In this document: piece after piece, positions 24,536 through 33,446 of the stretch
Position numbering within the stretch: the stretch's first letter is position 1
How the letters are laid out: each line of letters begins with the position of its first letter
Assembly: GCA_040255445.1 (NCBI GenBank)
Contig: JBDZUZ010000009.1
Span: 1 to 55,324, forward strand
DNA: 55,324 nucleotides
Source: JBDZUZ01 sp040255445
GTDB lineage: Bacteria; Planctomycetota; Phycisphaerae; Phycisphaerales; UBA1924
Reading direction: 5' to 3'
Notes under the pieces: generated by a model
The model's input: the letters and a program-made list of their open reading frames with translations, nothing else
The model's database searches: none
What the model was told of the DNA's origin: nothing
Made by a program: the position numbers and the translations under genes

Positions 24536-27500
24536 TCACGGCTCTACGAGGTGTGGATCGCGGTTTGTCGAGGATATCAGCCGGCGGTACGCGCGATGTC
24601 TGCTTCCGGGGTACCCCCACACTCCGTGTGGGGCGGGGGTGCAATCGCCGAGCTCGACGCCGCGGTCCTGTAGCATCGCCGTTCCGGCGATGCGCGTCTC
24701 TGCAACGTGAGCACACGCCGATCCGCACCGCCGGGGCGGCGGTGCTACGGGCGGATCGCCGAATGCGGGGCAGTTGCCGTTTCGTCCCCACGCGGAGCGT
24801 GGGGGTACCCAAGGCCTGCGGGTTCGTGCGCTTAACCACGGCTGCTCGCCTCGCAGAGCCTCGGCTCGGAGCCGTGGCACGATGGGCGCGAGTGGCGCCC
24901 AGCCCTCAACTGTCCCGCCTGGGGGCGGGAAAGTTGAGCCACAGGTTGGGGGGCACGCCACGCCGTCGGGCGTCAGCGTCGCCATGCGGCCGTGGCCGTG
25001 GGAGCGGGGGGTGATGCCGCGGTTGGCGAGGGTGGTCCGCCAGGCGTTTTCGTGGCTGAGCCAGAAGTCCTCGAACGAGTTGGCGATCGAGAATGGCTTG
25101 ATCGATTCGTGCGCAGCGCGGCTCATCTGGGCGCGGCGGTCATCGTCGACAACCAGCTGGATCACGTGCTCCACCCAGCTGTCGAAATCCTCATCGGGGA
25201 TCACGTGGCCGGTGATGCCGTCCTGCACGACTTCCTTGGGGCCGCCCTTGTCCGTGACGAGCACGGGCAGGCCCGCCGACTGGGCCTCCATCACGACCTG
25301 GCCGAGCGTGTCGGTGGTTGATGGGAACAGGAACCCATCCGCGCTGGCGTAGATCGTCGAGAGCTCGACGCCGTGACGGAAGCCCAGGAACGCGGCGTTG
25401 GTGTTCGCCAGTTCCTCTTCCATCGTCGCCCGATACGGTCCATCGCCGACGATCACGAGCTGGGCGTTCACGCCGCGGGCCTTGAGCTTCGCATCCGCCG
25501 CGCGCCAGACCTTCGTCAGCATCGGCAGGTTCTTCTCGACGCTGACGCGGCCGACGAAGAGCAGGTGCTTCGCGTTTGGGTCTGCGCCGATGCGGGACCA
25601 GATCGACCGATCCTCGAAGCCGGGGTCGAACTCGCTGGTGCGGATGCCCGGCTTGAGGTGCAGGATCCGTCCGCGGGGGATGCCGAGCTTCACGAGCGAT
25701 CCCGCGTAGTCGTCGCTGCGCGTGAAGATGTTGGCAAACGGCGCGTAGAACGCGGACATCGCCTTCTGACAGATCCAGGTGAGGGCCTCATCTTCAAAGA
25801 GATGATCGATGTAGGCGGGGAAGTCGGTGTGATACGTACCCAGCACCGGCACGCCGAGCATCTTCGCGGCGATGAGGCCGACGGTGCCGACGGGGCCGGG
25901 CGTCGAGATGTGCACCGCATCGGGCTGCATCTGGTCGATGTAGCGGAGCATCTTCGCAAGCGGCGGCAGCGCGAGCTCGAGGTTCTCGTACTTGGGCATC
26001 TTGGTCGCGAAGATCGGATCGAAGTTCACGATGTTGGACTGGTCGGGCACCTTGAACCGCGTGCTGGTGACGACGGTCAGATCGCGGCCCGCGGCGAGGG
26101 CTTCCTCGGATGCGTTGCGGATGAAGCGGGAGACGCCGTTGACGTCGCCGAGGGTGTCGGTAAAGAGCACGACCTTCATGGGACGCTCCAGGACGCTCTT
26201 GCCGCTGCCGGGCTCGGCGCTCTCGTGTTCGATCCGCTCCACGAAGTGACGCTCCTTGTTCTGGTGGAAGAGGCTGAAGAGGTAGGGGACCTGCACGAGT
26301 TCGAGCAGGATGTAGGAGATGAGATGATCGACGATACCGCTCTTGTCGCGTGAACGCAGGGCGCGGACGGCGCCATCGGCCATCAGGTTGTGCACCGCGG
26401 CGTGCAGGTCGTCCACGAAACCCGCCATCGCATCGTGCTGGGCAATCGGGGCGCCGTCGCTCCACGCATCGGGCGTCATGCGGCGGGCGAGATCGGGGTG
26501 CTTCGCAAGCACGGGGCCCATGGCGCGCCCGACCGCGGCAAGGAATGGCTTCACCGGTGACGAGCGGCGGCCGCGCAGGCGCTTCGACAGACGGCCGATC
26601 GTGCGGCGCTTCGCGAAGTCCAGAACAAGGCGCAGGCGGTTGGGCCGCGGCGCATCGACGCCCGCGAGCCGGAGCACGCGGGCCATCGCTTCCTGACCGA
26701 CGGGGCTCAACTTCGGAAGCAGACGGTCGCCGGCCCAGTGCGAAGCGACGGTGGTGAGCTGGTGGGCCAGGAGCGCCGAGTGGCCGGCCTGGCCATCGGG
26801 CTGGCAGCGGCCGGTCATGACGGTGCGGAAGAACGCAGCACCATCGAGCGGGCGGCCGGGCGCGGTGTCGGTTTCGATCGCGGTCCAGGTGCGCCCGACA
26901 TTGAGCAGGCCGTGGTCATCGGATCCGCCGGTCTGCGCCTTCTCCCAGATGCGCGACCAGAGCGGCTCGAGGCCATGCTCCTGGATCAGTCGGTGAACAC
27001 GGCCGGGCGTGAGGCTGTGCAGGTAGGTATCGAGCGCGGTGCGGTGCGTGCCGGTGTGTGCGCCGTTGAGCGTCTCGAAGCCCTTGAAGAGCAGGGCGCA
27101 CCGGTCCAGGTGCCAGCGGGTCAGCCGCGCGTTCTGGATGTAGAGCGGGTGGGCGAGGGCGTGGGGCAGGTTGTGCTGACGCAGCCACGCGGCGAAGGCG
27201 TAGACATCGCTCCGCAGATTCAGCCGGCCGATCTCGTCGTGCTGCTCGGGCCTCAGCGTCCAGACCAGGACATGCAGCTTGCAGCGGTCTTCGGGGAAGT
27301 GGACGGTCACTTCCTCGCCGACGATGACATTCTGAAAACCGCGGCGGACGAGCTCCATCACGCCATCGATCGTGTCGTGGTCGGTGATGGTGAAGAGGTC
27401 CATGCCGCGGGCCATCGCCTGCTCGTAAACCTCCTCGGGTGGCGAGTAGCACTCGGGGACGCCGATAAGGCCGAGGGCCTTCATCGCCGGGCCGCTGGAG

Positions 27501-27673
27501 GCGTGGCTATGGCAATGGGCGTCGATGCGGATGGTGCGGCCGCGGGGCGGCGTCACACGCGGCTGGCGCGTGGCATCAGAAGAGTGCCCCGGGCCGAGGC
27601 CGCCGGGATGCGAGCCGGCGATGTTGGCGGGCTCGGTGAACTGGAAGGCGGAGAAGTCACGGTCGTTGATCAT
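24536..27673 (-). CDS. PHP-domain hydrolase fused to a GT4 glycosyltransferase
   Basis: The fusion (1045 aa) starts at the ATG behind GGGAG. Residues 48-330 are a PHP metal-dependent phosphoesterase domain: IDAHCHSH (His53, His55), ITDHDTIDG, HALAHP and GGSDDH supply the metal ligands. A middle helical part follows (about 330-498). From MKVVLFTDTLGDVNGVSRFI (499) to about 895 is a GT-B glycosyltransferase of family 4, with GTYHTDFPAY, LFVGRVSVEKNLP and the E-x7-E-like FPSTTDTLGQVVMEA. The last 150 residues are low-complexity Pro/Arg/Gly and include repeat copy B, so the original C-terminus was probably near 895. Acceptor and product are unknown; a mannosyl- or glucosyl-transferase for lipid or envelope is likely. 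Confidence 0.85.
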   Translation of the reverse strand: MINDRDFSAFQFTEPANIAGSHPGGLGPGHSSDATRQPRVTPPRGRTIRIDAHCHSHASSGPAMKALGLIGVPECYSPPEEVYEQAMARGMDLFTITDHDTIDGVMELVRRGFQNVIVGEEVTVHFPEDRCKLHVLVWTLRPEQHDEIGRLNLRSDVYAFAAWLRQHNLPHALAHPLYIQNARLTRWHLDRCALLFKGFETLNGAHTGTHRTALDTYLHSLTPGRVHRLIQEHGLEPLWSRIWEKAQTGGSDDHGLLNVGRTWTAIETDTAPGRPLDGAAFFRTVMTGRCQPDGQAGHSALLAHQLTTVASHWAGDRLLPKLSPVGQEAMARVLRLAGVDAPRPNRLRLVLDFAKRRTIGRLSKRLRGRRSSPVKPFLAAVGRAMGPVLAKHPDLARRMTPDAWSDGAPIAQHDAMAGFVDDLHAAVHNLMADGAVRALRSRDKSGIVDHLISYILLELVQVPYLFSLFHQNKERHFVERIEHESAEPGSGKSVLERPMKVVLFTDTLGDVNGVSRFIRNASEEALAAGRDLTVVTSTRFKVPDQSNIVNFDPIFATKMPKYENLELALPPLAKMLRYIDQMQPDAVHISTPGPVGTVGLIAAKMLGVPVLGTYHTDFPAYIDHLFEDEALTWICQKAMSAFYAPFANIFTRSDDYAGSLVKLGIPRGRILHLKPGIRTSEFDPGFEDRSIWSRIGADPNAKHLLFVGRVSVEKNLPMLTKVWRAADAKLKARGVNAQLVIVGDGPYRATMEEELANTNAAFLGFRHGVELSTIYASADGFLFPSTTDTLGQVVMEAQSAGLPVLVTDKGGPKEVVQDGITGHVIPDEDFDSWVEHVIQLVVDDDRRAQMSRAAHESIKPFSIANSFEDFWLSHENAWRTTLANRGITPRSHGHGRMATLTPDGVACPPTCGSTFPPPGGTVEGWAPLAPIVPRLRAEALRGEQPWLSARTRRPWVPPRSAWGRNGNCPAFGDPPVAPPPRRCGSACAHVAETRIAGTAMLQDRGVELGDCTPAPHGVWGYPGSRHRAYRRLISSTNRDPHLVEP
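24608..24810. repeat. 203-bp nested palindromic element (family 2, copy B)
   Basis: Same ends, same length and same internal palindromes as 22729-22931, with scattered substitutions, in direct orientation. It lies inside the open reading frame of the PHP-glycosyltransferase gene on the minus strand and would encode about residues 955-1022 of that protein. Confidence 0.85.
24905..24938. repeat. Imperfect hairpin inside the 3' part of the PHP-glycosyltransferase frame
   Basis: CTCAACTGTCCCGCC and GGCGGGAAAGTTGAG form a 15-bp stem with one mismatch. It sits between the conserved glycosyltransferase domain and repeat copy B and may be a decayed terminator or another inserted palindrome. Confidence 0.55.
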
Positions 27674-27993
27674 GACGTGGCTCCCGGCAGCGAATCGCCG
27701 CGGGGGCCGTGGCCGGATCCTCCGACCGAACGCCCCCACCGCTTCGTCGCGGGGAAGGCGAGCGCGATGGCCCATCGCGGTCCAAGTAGCATCGACGCGG
27801 GATGCTACCGAAGGTTGAGTGGATATCCGGTGGAGAGAGTCGCGCAACCCATGCATTCACGGAAGCTTGCGCTGCCGGTATCACGACCTTGGCCGAGGCT
27901 GAAGGAAACCCAAACAGTTGGTGAAGCCCGGGCGGCGGCGGGGCGAATACCGTGCGCTTCAAGAACCACGAGTTCAAAGAAGGAGAACCGACC
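27674..27993. promoter_or_regulatory. Divergent intergenic region
   Basis: This 320-base stretch lies between the divergent PHP-glycosyltransferase and AhpD-like genes and must hold promoters for both. I see ribosome sites at both edges (GGGAG for the minus gene, AAGGAGAA at 27979-27986 for the plus gene) but no clear -10/-35 boxes or operator. Confidence 0.4.
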
Positions 27994-28524
27994 GTGCCAC
28001 GTCTGAACGTCGTCGACCCCGCCAGCGCGACCGGCCCCGCGAAGGAGGCCTTCGATGGTCCGCTGAAGGGCAAGCACCTGAACATCTTCAAGGCCATGGC
28101 CAACAGCCCCGCCGGTCTGCACTTCTACCTGGGCACCGCGCAGGCGCTGGGCAAGGCGCAGCTCAACGACAAGGAGCGCGAGGTCGTGCAACTGGCGATC
28201 GCGAACGCGAACAACTGCGAGTACTGCGCCGCCGCGCACACGGCGATCGGCAAAGGCGCGGGGCTGAGCGAAGACCAGACCGTCGCCGCCCGCCGCGGCA
28301 AGCTCGATGATCCGAAGCTCAACGCGCTGGCGAAGTTCGCGCTCGCGCTCCACGAGAAGCGCGGCTTCGTGTCGGATGCCGACCTCAAGACCTTCCGCGA
28401 TGCGGGGTTCAACGATGGGCACGTGATCGAAGTGATCGCGACCTATACACAGGCGACGTTCACGAACTTCGTGAACCATGTGAACCAGACAACGGTGGAC
28501 TTCCCCAAGCCGCCGGCGATCTGA
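27994..28524 (+). CDS. AhpD-like carboxymuconolactone decarboxylase-family protein
   Basis: The 176-residue all-helical protein of the alkylhydroperoxidase D fold has the redox motif C75-E-Y-C78 followed by AAAHTAIG. This CxxC-x3-H arrangement is the active site of AhpD-type peroxidases. The GTG start at 27994 follows AAGGAGAA and gives the usual opening PRLNVVDPASATGPAKEAF. It probably reduces peroxides or thiols in the cytoplasm with a lipoyl or thioredoxin-like partner, which is inference. It stands alone, followed by a hairpin and then the HIT gene. Confidence 0.9.
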   Translation: MPRLNVVDPASATGPAKEAFDGPLKGKHLNIFKAMANSPAGLHFYLGTAQALGKAQLNDKEREVVQLAIANANNCEYCAAAHTAIGKGAGLSEDQTVAARRGKLDDPKLNALAKFALALHEKRGFVSDADLKTFRDAGFNDGHVIEVIATYTQATFTNFVNHVNQTTVDFPKPPAI

Positions 28525-28548
28525 ACCGCATCCAGAGGTTGAATCCAA

Positions 28549-28577
28549 CGGCCGCGGCGCCCGCCGCGGCCGCTTTC
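28549..28577 (+). terminator. Terminator-like hairpin after the AhpD-like gene
   Basis: CGGCCGCGGCG and CGCCGCGGCCG form a perfect inverted repeat with only two bases between the arms, followed by CTTTCCT. The stem would open slightly at the top. The T run is short, so termination is likely but not certain. Confidence 0.5.
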
Positions 28578-28645
28578 CTGCGCTGCCCGGCGGGTGTTCC
28601 GCGGCAGGCGTTACGTTCCGATAGCTCCCCCACTATGCTGGGTGC

Positions 28646-29080
28646 ATGCGCGAGAACTGCCCACTGTGCCGCGCCGCGACCGCGGCGGAGCGTGATGAAG
28701 GCCGGCTGCACATCGCGACGTTCGATGAGACGGTCGCGATCCTGGGCGAGAACCAGGGCTGCCGCGGCTGGACCGTGCTGATCCTGCGCGAGCATGTCGA
28801 GCACATGGCCGAGTTGCCCGTCGAGCGGCAGGCGAAGATCTTCGGCGAGGTGGCGCGCGTGGCAACGGCGATCCGCGGCGTCGTCGGCCCGGTGCGCATC
28901 AACTACGAGTGCCTCGGCAATGTGGAGCCGCACATCCACTGGCACGTGATCCCGCGGCACGCGGATGACCCGATGCCAAAGGCGCCGGTGTGGGGCTGGC
29001 CGGCCGAGCAGTTGCGCGGCGCGATGGATGAGGCAGCGCGGGAGAAGCTCGCGTTCGAACTGCGGGCGGCGGTGATCTGA
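28646..29080 (+). CDS. HIT-family nucleotide-binding hydrolase
   Basis: The 144-residue protein has the histidine triad HIHWHVIPR (His96, His98, His100), the third His being the catalytic nucleophile region of the family, and an N-terminal CPLC zinc-like knuckle. The segment GWTVLILREHVEHMAELP is typical of the HIT core. Members hydrolyse dinucleoside polyphosphates or nucleotide phosphoramidates. The ATG at 28646 is the only sensible start; no strong ribosome site is visible. No operon partner. Confidence 0.9.
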   Translation: MRENCPLCRAATAAERDEGRLHIATFDETVAILGENQGCRGWTVLILREHVEHMAELPVERQAKIFGEVARVATAIRGVVGPVRINYECLGNVEPHIHWHVIPRHADDPMPKAPVWGWPAEQLRGAMDEAAREKLAFELRAAVI

Positions 29081-29099
29081 CGGGCTCGCTTCGCGCAAG

Positions 29100-29135
29100 G
29101 AAAAGGGCGGCTGCGTGATTTCCACACAACCGCCC
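29100..29135 (-). terminator. Terminator for the HDOD gene
   Basis: On the minus strand GGGCGGTTGTGTG, loop GAAAT, CACGCAGCCGCCC make a 13-bp stem including G-U pairs, followed by TTTTCC. It is oriented to end the transcript of 29226-30110. Confidence 0.8.
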
Positions 29136-29225
29136 GGAGGGAGAAAGAGAGAGATTGTCTCGGAGCTTCCGCCCCGGTTGTGTCGTGCGCGCCCGGCTCG
29201 GCTGAGCCAGATCGGATGAGGCCCA

Positions 29226-30110
29226 TCAGTTCAGCATCGACGTGAGGTCCTTCGCCTGAGCGCGGAGCGTGTCCTGCAGTTCGGTGATCTTCGCATCGGT
29301 GAGCTTGAGCTCTTCCTTGACCGCCGGGTCGACGGCCGCATTCCGCAGATCCTGGCGGAAGCCTTCGCCCAGGCTCGCGGCGATCGCATCGGCCGCACTG
29401 ACGATCAGCGTCAGCGTGCGGTTCTCCTGGGCGAGCTCCATCGGGCGGTGGTGGAAGCCGGTGACGTAGGCGAAGCTCTTGGGGAACTTCCACTTCTCGC
29501 AGAGGCCGGCGCCGAAGTCCTGGTGCGTCGCGCCGAAGATCTGCAGCTCGGCCTCGAGCATGTCGTTCGCGGGGATGCCCTGTGAGTCGGCGCCGACAAG
29601 GCGGAAGACCTCGATCAGCTTGTTCCGGTCGTACTGCATCTCGACCATGATGCCGATGTCGTGGATCAGGCCGCCCAGGAACGCTTCATCGGACAGGCCG
29701 AGCTTGAGCTGGTTGGCGATGAGCTTGGACGCCGCGGCGGTCATGTTGCTGTGCGTCCAAAGGTCCTTGGCGGAGAAGGTCGGGGTCAGCTCGCCGCCGC
29801 GGAAGAGCTTCGCGAGGCTGGCGGCGATGGCGATGTTCTTGACGGCGTTGAGGCCGAGCATGACGATCGCGCGGTTGATCGACCCGATCTGGCCGGGCAG
29901 CCCGTAGAACGCGCTGTTCACGACCTTCAGGATGCGGGCGCAGAGCGCGGGGTCGTTGCTGATGACCTTGTTGAGGTCCTGAGCGGTGCTCTTGGGGTCC
30001 TCCACGAGCTCGACGATGCGCATCGTGATCTCGGGCAGCGTCGCGATATGGCTGATCTCACGGATCGCGCTGCTGACGACGGTTTCACGATCTTGGGCGA
30101 GTACGGTCAT
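29226..30110 (-). CDS. HDOD-domain signalling protein
   Basis: The 294-residue protein is a single HDOD domain (about 18-215): ISHIATLPEITMRIVELVED, NDPALCARILKVVNSAFYG, INRAIVMLGLNAVKNIAI and FLGGLIHDIGIMVEM are the characteristic blocks. The HD-type metal residues are only partly present, as is usual for HDOD. Such proteins act in signalling, motility and cell-cycle control, often binding other regulators rather than cleaving cyclic dinucleotides. GGGAG precedes the start. It lies next to, but 190 bases away from, the nonulosonate operon on the same strand. Confidence 0.92.
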   Translation of the reverse strand: MTVLAQDRETVVSSAIREISHIATLPEITMRIVELVEDPKSTAQDLNKVISNDPALCARILKVVNSAFYGLPGQIGSINRAIVMLGLNAVKNIAIAASLAKLFRGGELTPTFSAKDLWTHSNMTAAASKLIANQLKLGLSDEAFLGGLIHDIGIMVEMQYDRNKLIEVFRLVGADSQGIPANDMLEAELQIFGATHQDFGAGLCEKWKFPKSFAYVTGFHHRPMELAQENRTLTLIVSAADAIAASLGEGFRQDLRNAAVDPAVKEELKLTDAKITELQDTLRAQAKDLTSMLN

Positions 30111-30300
30111 GACGCTGCTCCCTCGGCTTTAGAGGACCGGAAGGAGCATCGGACACCGGCGCGGGCGACTTTCGGGACTGTTTCGGGTGACGATGAAATC
30201 TCGGACCGACACCCGCACGGGCCAGCGCGGAAACTGCGCGGAACGCCCGCCCGCCGCGCCGACACCGCCTGCGCACCGCCCGGACACCCCGACCGCCGCC

Positions 30301-31485
30301 TTAATAGACGATGCGCTTCCGCAGGATCGCGCGGTCGCGCAGATCCGTCGTCGCCAGGACCTCCGCGATCCGCCGGCCGGTCTTGCCGTCGCCGTACGGA
30401 TGATCCGCCGGATCAGGGTTCAGCCCCCGCGCGCGGGCGATCGCCTGCGTTATCGCCTCGACCGTCTCGTGCTCGGTGTGGATGACGTTGCCCGCCCGCT
30501 CGCGCCCGGCCTGCCTGGGTCCGATATCAACCACCGGCAACCCGATCGCCGCGGCCTCGATCAGCCCCGCGGAGCTGTTGCCCAGCATCAGCCCGCCGCG
30601 TTCGCGGATGCGCCGCAGCAGACCCACGAACTTCGGCCGCGGCAGGTGCGACACCTCACGCACGCCCGCCGCGGCGATGGCGCGGAGCACGCCGTGCCGG
30701 CCCGGATCGTGATTCGGGTGCAGCGCGAGCAATCGCAGATCGCGGCAGGCCTCGATCGCCGCGGCGGTCGCGGCCTCCTCGGCCTCGGCCGTGCGGCCGA
30801 TGGGGTGCATGAGGAGGATGGCGTTGGGCGTGCCGAGTTCCTGGTCTTCGGATTCGGCGAGGGGGCCGAAGGACGGCAGGTCGTCCATCGCGGGCGAGCC
30901 GACGTTGTGGACCAGGTCCTTGCGTTCGCCCATGCGGATGATGCGTTCGGCGGACTGCGCTGTGGCAGGGAAGTGCAGGTTGGCGAGCTTGGTGATCGCG
31001 TGACGCATCGACTCGTCGGCGATCCCTTCTGCGCGATCACCGCCGTGGATGTGCGCGAGCGCGTACCCGGCGATGGATGCGGCCGCGGCAGCGGCGAAGG
31101 CCTCGATGCGGTCGCCGAGCACCACGACCCAGTCGGGGCGGAGGCCTTCGAAGGACCGCGCGAAGCGGGCGACGCCGCGGCCGGTGGCTTCGGCGTCATC
31201 AAAGCGGGTGGTCTTGCCCGCGACCTGCATCGGCACGGAGTCGGCCACCTTGAAGTGAGCCTTCACATCGCGGAAGGTCTGCGCGGGGAGGATCAGGTGC
31301 GAGCCCGCGGCGATCACCAGCAGTTCGAGGGAGGTGTGCTGCTCGATCGCGTGCATCACCGGGCGGAGCAGCCCGAACTCGGCGCGGGTGCCGGTGACAA
31401 CGGCGATGCGGAGCTTGCGTGCTTCGCCGGGTTCGTAATCGCCGGGCCGCACCGAGGGTTCGCTGTCCCAGCCGTCTCCGATCAC
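30301..31485 (-). CDS. neuC: UDP-N-acetylglucosamine 2-epimerase, hydrolysing (NeuC/LegG type)
   Basis: The 394-residue GT-B-fold epimerase has TGTRAEFGLLRPVMHAI at the N-terminus, WVVVLGDRIEAFAAA, HIHGGD and GLMLGNSSAGLIEAAAIGLP, matching the hydrolysing NeuC branch. It would convert UDP-GlcNAc to ManNAc plus UDP, or the 2,4-diacetamido equivalent. The GTG start follows GGGAGG by 5 bases; a nearby ATG is out of frame. It is the last gene of the operon, 63 bases after the NeuB-like gene. Which sugar is used cannot be told from sequence. No dehydratase, aminotransferase or acetyltransferase of the legionaminate pathway is nearby, which favours the simple sialic acid route. Confidence 0.9.
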   Translation of the reverse strand: MIGDGWDSEPSVRPGDYEPGEARKLRIAVVTGTRAEFGLLRPVMHAIEQHTSLELLVIAAGSHLILPAQTFRDVKAHFKVADSVPMQVAGKTTRFDDAEATGRGVARFARSFEGLRPDWVVVLGDRIEAFAAAAAASIAGYALAHIHGGDRAEGIADESMRHAITKLANLHFPATAQSAERIIRMGERKDLVHNVGSPAMDDLPSFGPLAESEDQELGTPNAILLMHPIGRTAEAEEAATAAAIEACRDLRLLALHPNHDPGRHGVLRAIAAAGVREVSHLPRPKFVGLLRRIRERGGLMLGNSSAGLIEAAAIGLPVVDIGPRQAGRERAGNVIHTEHETVEAITQAIARARGLNPDPADHPYGDGKTGRRIAEVLATTDLRDRAILRKRIVY

Positions 31486-31548
31486 GCATGCCTCCCTGTG
31501 ATGTTGCGGGCGTTGCTGGCGGCCGTTCTGCCCACGCAGGCCACGCCG

Positions 31549-32646
31549 TCAGGGTTGAAGGTCGGCGGGCTCGAGCGGCGTGTCGGCGGCGACCGCACGC
31601 GCAAGCCTTCGACCGAGGGTAGACGCGAGCTCGAAGGGTGGGATGCCGGTGCCGGGGCGTTTGATAGTGAGGTCCGCCGCGGCGAGCGCGTGGCCGGCGG
31701 CGAGGTCACGCTTGGCAACGAGCGACTGGCGGGAGACGCGTCGGACATCCTCTTCGATCGGCGTGATGCGTTTGTGGGCCGCTGCGGAGGGCGGCGCGGG
31801 GTCGAGCCGGCCGCGGCGGTCGAACGCATCACGGGCGAGGCGGACATACTCGGCGAGCGAGGCCGGCTCGAGCGACGCCGCGTGATCGGGGCCGGGCTGG
31901 GCGCGGTTGTGGGTGAAGTGCTTCTCGAGGATGCAGGCGCCCAGCGCAACGGCATCGGCCGCGGTCTCGGTCTCCTGCGTGTGGTCGCTGTAGCCGACAG
32001 GGCCGTCGTATGTCGCGCGGAGCGCGGTGATGCCGCGGAGCTGCGCGGCCTCGCGCGGTGTCGGATAGCTGCTCACGCACTGCAGGATCGCGAGGTTCTC
32101 GCGCCAGGGTTCGAGCCATCCGATCGCCCGCTCGACTTCATCGATGCTCGCTGCGCCCGTCGAGATGATCAGCGGCTTTCCGGTGGTCGCCATCGCTTCG
32201 AGCAACGGGCGGTTGATGATGTCCGGGCTGGCCGACTTGTACGCGTCCCACGGCAGTTGCTCGGCCACCGCCATAAGCTCGACACTGAACACGCTGACGA
32301 TCGCGTGGATGCCCGCCTTGTGCGCCCGCTCGACGCAGGGCGCGAGCTCATCGATCGACAGCTCCAGCCGCCGCAGCATCTCAACCGGATCGCGCTCGCC
32401 CGCCGCCGCCTGATACTTCGCGAGCCGCGAAGCCCGGCTCATCAGCCGCTCGCTCTCGAACAACTGGAACTTCGCCGCATCGGCGCCGGCATTCGCCGCG
32501 GCCTCGACAAGCCGGATCGCGCGAGATGCTTCACCGTCGTGATTCACGCCGATCTCGGCGATCACGTACGGCCGCCGGTCCTCACCGACAACGCGGCCGG
32601 AGATCGAGATCTCCCGACGATCTACGCTGGTCGTAACTGGGCTCAT
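31549..32646 (-). CDS. neuB: N-acetylneuraminate synthase family protein (NeuB type)
   Basis: The 365-residue enzyme has a TIM barrel starting YVIAEIGVNHDGEASRAIRL, with AAKFQLFES, KSASPDIINRPLLEA, ISTGAASIDEVERAI, GYSDHT and LEKHFTHNR, and a C-terminal SAF (antifreeze-like) domain from about 305 (SLVAKRDLAAGHALAAADLT). It condenses phosphoenolpyruvate with a 2-acetamido sugar to give a nonulosonic acid. The start overlaps the stop of the NeuA-like gene (ATGA), so the two are translationally coupled. Confidence 0.93.
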   Translation of the reverse strand: MSPVTTSVDRREISISGRVVGEDRRPYVIAEIGVNHDGEASRAIRLVEAAANAGADAAKFQLFESERLMSRASRLAKYQAAAGERDPVEMLRRLELSIDELAPCVERAHKAGIHAIVSVFSVELMAVAEQLPWDAYKSASPDIINRPLLEAMATTGKPLIISTGAASIDEVERAIGWLEPWRENLAILQCVSSYPTPREAAQLRGITALRATYDGPVGYSDHTQETETAADAVALGACILEKHFTHNRAQPGPDHAASLEPASLAEYVRLARDAFDRRGRLDPAPPSAAAHKRITPIEEDVRRVSRQSLVAKRDLAAGHALAAADLTIKRPGTGIPPFELASTLGRRLARAVAADTPLEPADLQP

Positions 32647-33446
32647 GCGATTGGAGCGCGGGGTTTGGGCGTTGGAGTGATCTCCGGCGGCGGAGCGCCG
32701 GGGATCGATATCGAACCGCTGAGGATGGCATCCGCCACAATCAGGTCGATCGGCGCATCGATGTCGACCACGCTGCCGTGCGGATTGACGATACCGCGAC
32801 GATCGGCGCCGAAGAACGCGTGCGGCCCGCTCTTCACGCCGGGAACCTCGCGGAAGAGCGCGCGGCGGGTAACAGCGATCACCGCACCATCGGGGATGTA
32901 CGCCGGCGGCAGATCCTGCCGGCGGAACACGCCGTGGTTGAGCACATCGCCCTCCCACGGCCGCACCACGCCGCCCTCGTCGAGCCGCGCGGTCCACCAC
33001 GGGTGATTCTTGCCGACCGGCTGATAGCTCTGCACCGAGTCGCACCCGCTGCCGCTCAGGAGCGCTGTGGCGGCGTCGATGAGGCCCGCGGGGCGCACGG
33101 GCACGTTCGCGTACAGAATGATGATCGCCGCATCGGGGCTCTGCGGCTGGGGCGCCATGCCGCGGTCCTCGAGTTCGAGCACGGCATGCCGCGCTGCATC
33201 GTCGATCGTTGCGGCATCGCTCGCGAGGTGCTCGGGGCGGTGGATCACCGCGCATCCGGATTGCTCAGCGATGGCGCGGGCCGCGCGATCGTCCGAGGAC
33301 ACGGCGACGAGCGCGGCGGAGCCGGAGGCCAGCGCCGCATCGATCGTCCACGCGATGCACGGCCGGCCGCCGACGATCGCCGTGTTCTTGCCGGGAACGC
33401 CCTTGCTCCCGCCGCGTGCGAGGATGATGATCAGGGCTCGTCTCAT
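32643..33446 (-). CDS. neuA: CMP-nonulosonate (acylneuraminate) cytidylyltransferase
   Basis: The 267-residue GT-A-fold nucleotidyltransferase opens MRRALIIILARGGSKGVPGKN, the conserved CTP-binding loop of CMP-sialic acid synthetases, followed by AWTIDAALASG, SSDDRAARAIA and YANVPVRPAGLIDAA. It activates the nonulosonic acid with CTP so that it can be transferred. The last 25 residues are Pro-rich. It overlaps the Maf gene upstream and the NeuB-like gene downstream by ATGA at both ends, which puts the three in one tightly coupled operon. Confidence 0.92.
   Translation of the reverse strand: MRRALIIILARGGSKGVPGKNTAIVGGRPCIAWTIDAALASGSAALVAVSSDDRAARAIAEQSGCAVIHRPEHLASDAATIDDAARHAVLELEDRGMAPQPQSPDAAIIILYANVPVRPAGLIDAATALLSGSGCDSVQSYQPVGKNHPWWTARLDEGGVVRPWEGDVLNHGVFRRQDLPPAYIPDGAVIAVTRRALFREVPGVKSGPHAFFGADRRGIVNPHGSVVDIDAPIDLIVADAILSGSISIPGAPPPEITPTPKPRAPIA

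Noticed and set aside
22452..24810. Insertion sequence with transposase
   Set aside because: None of the frames between or within the repeats resembles a transposase. Only non-autonomous repeats are supported.
30187..33006. Plus-strand frame of 939 residues over the nonulosonate operon
   Set aside because: Opposite strand of the three recognised enzymes NeuA, NeuB and NeuC; its sequence has no domain pattern.
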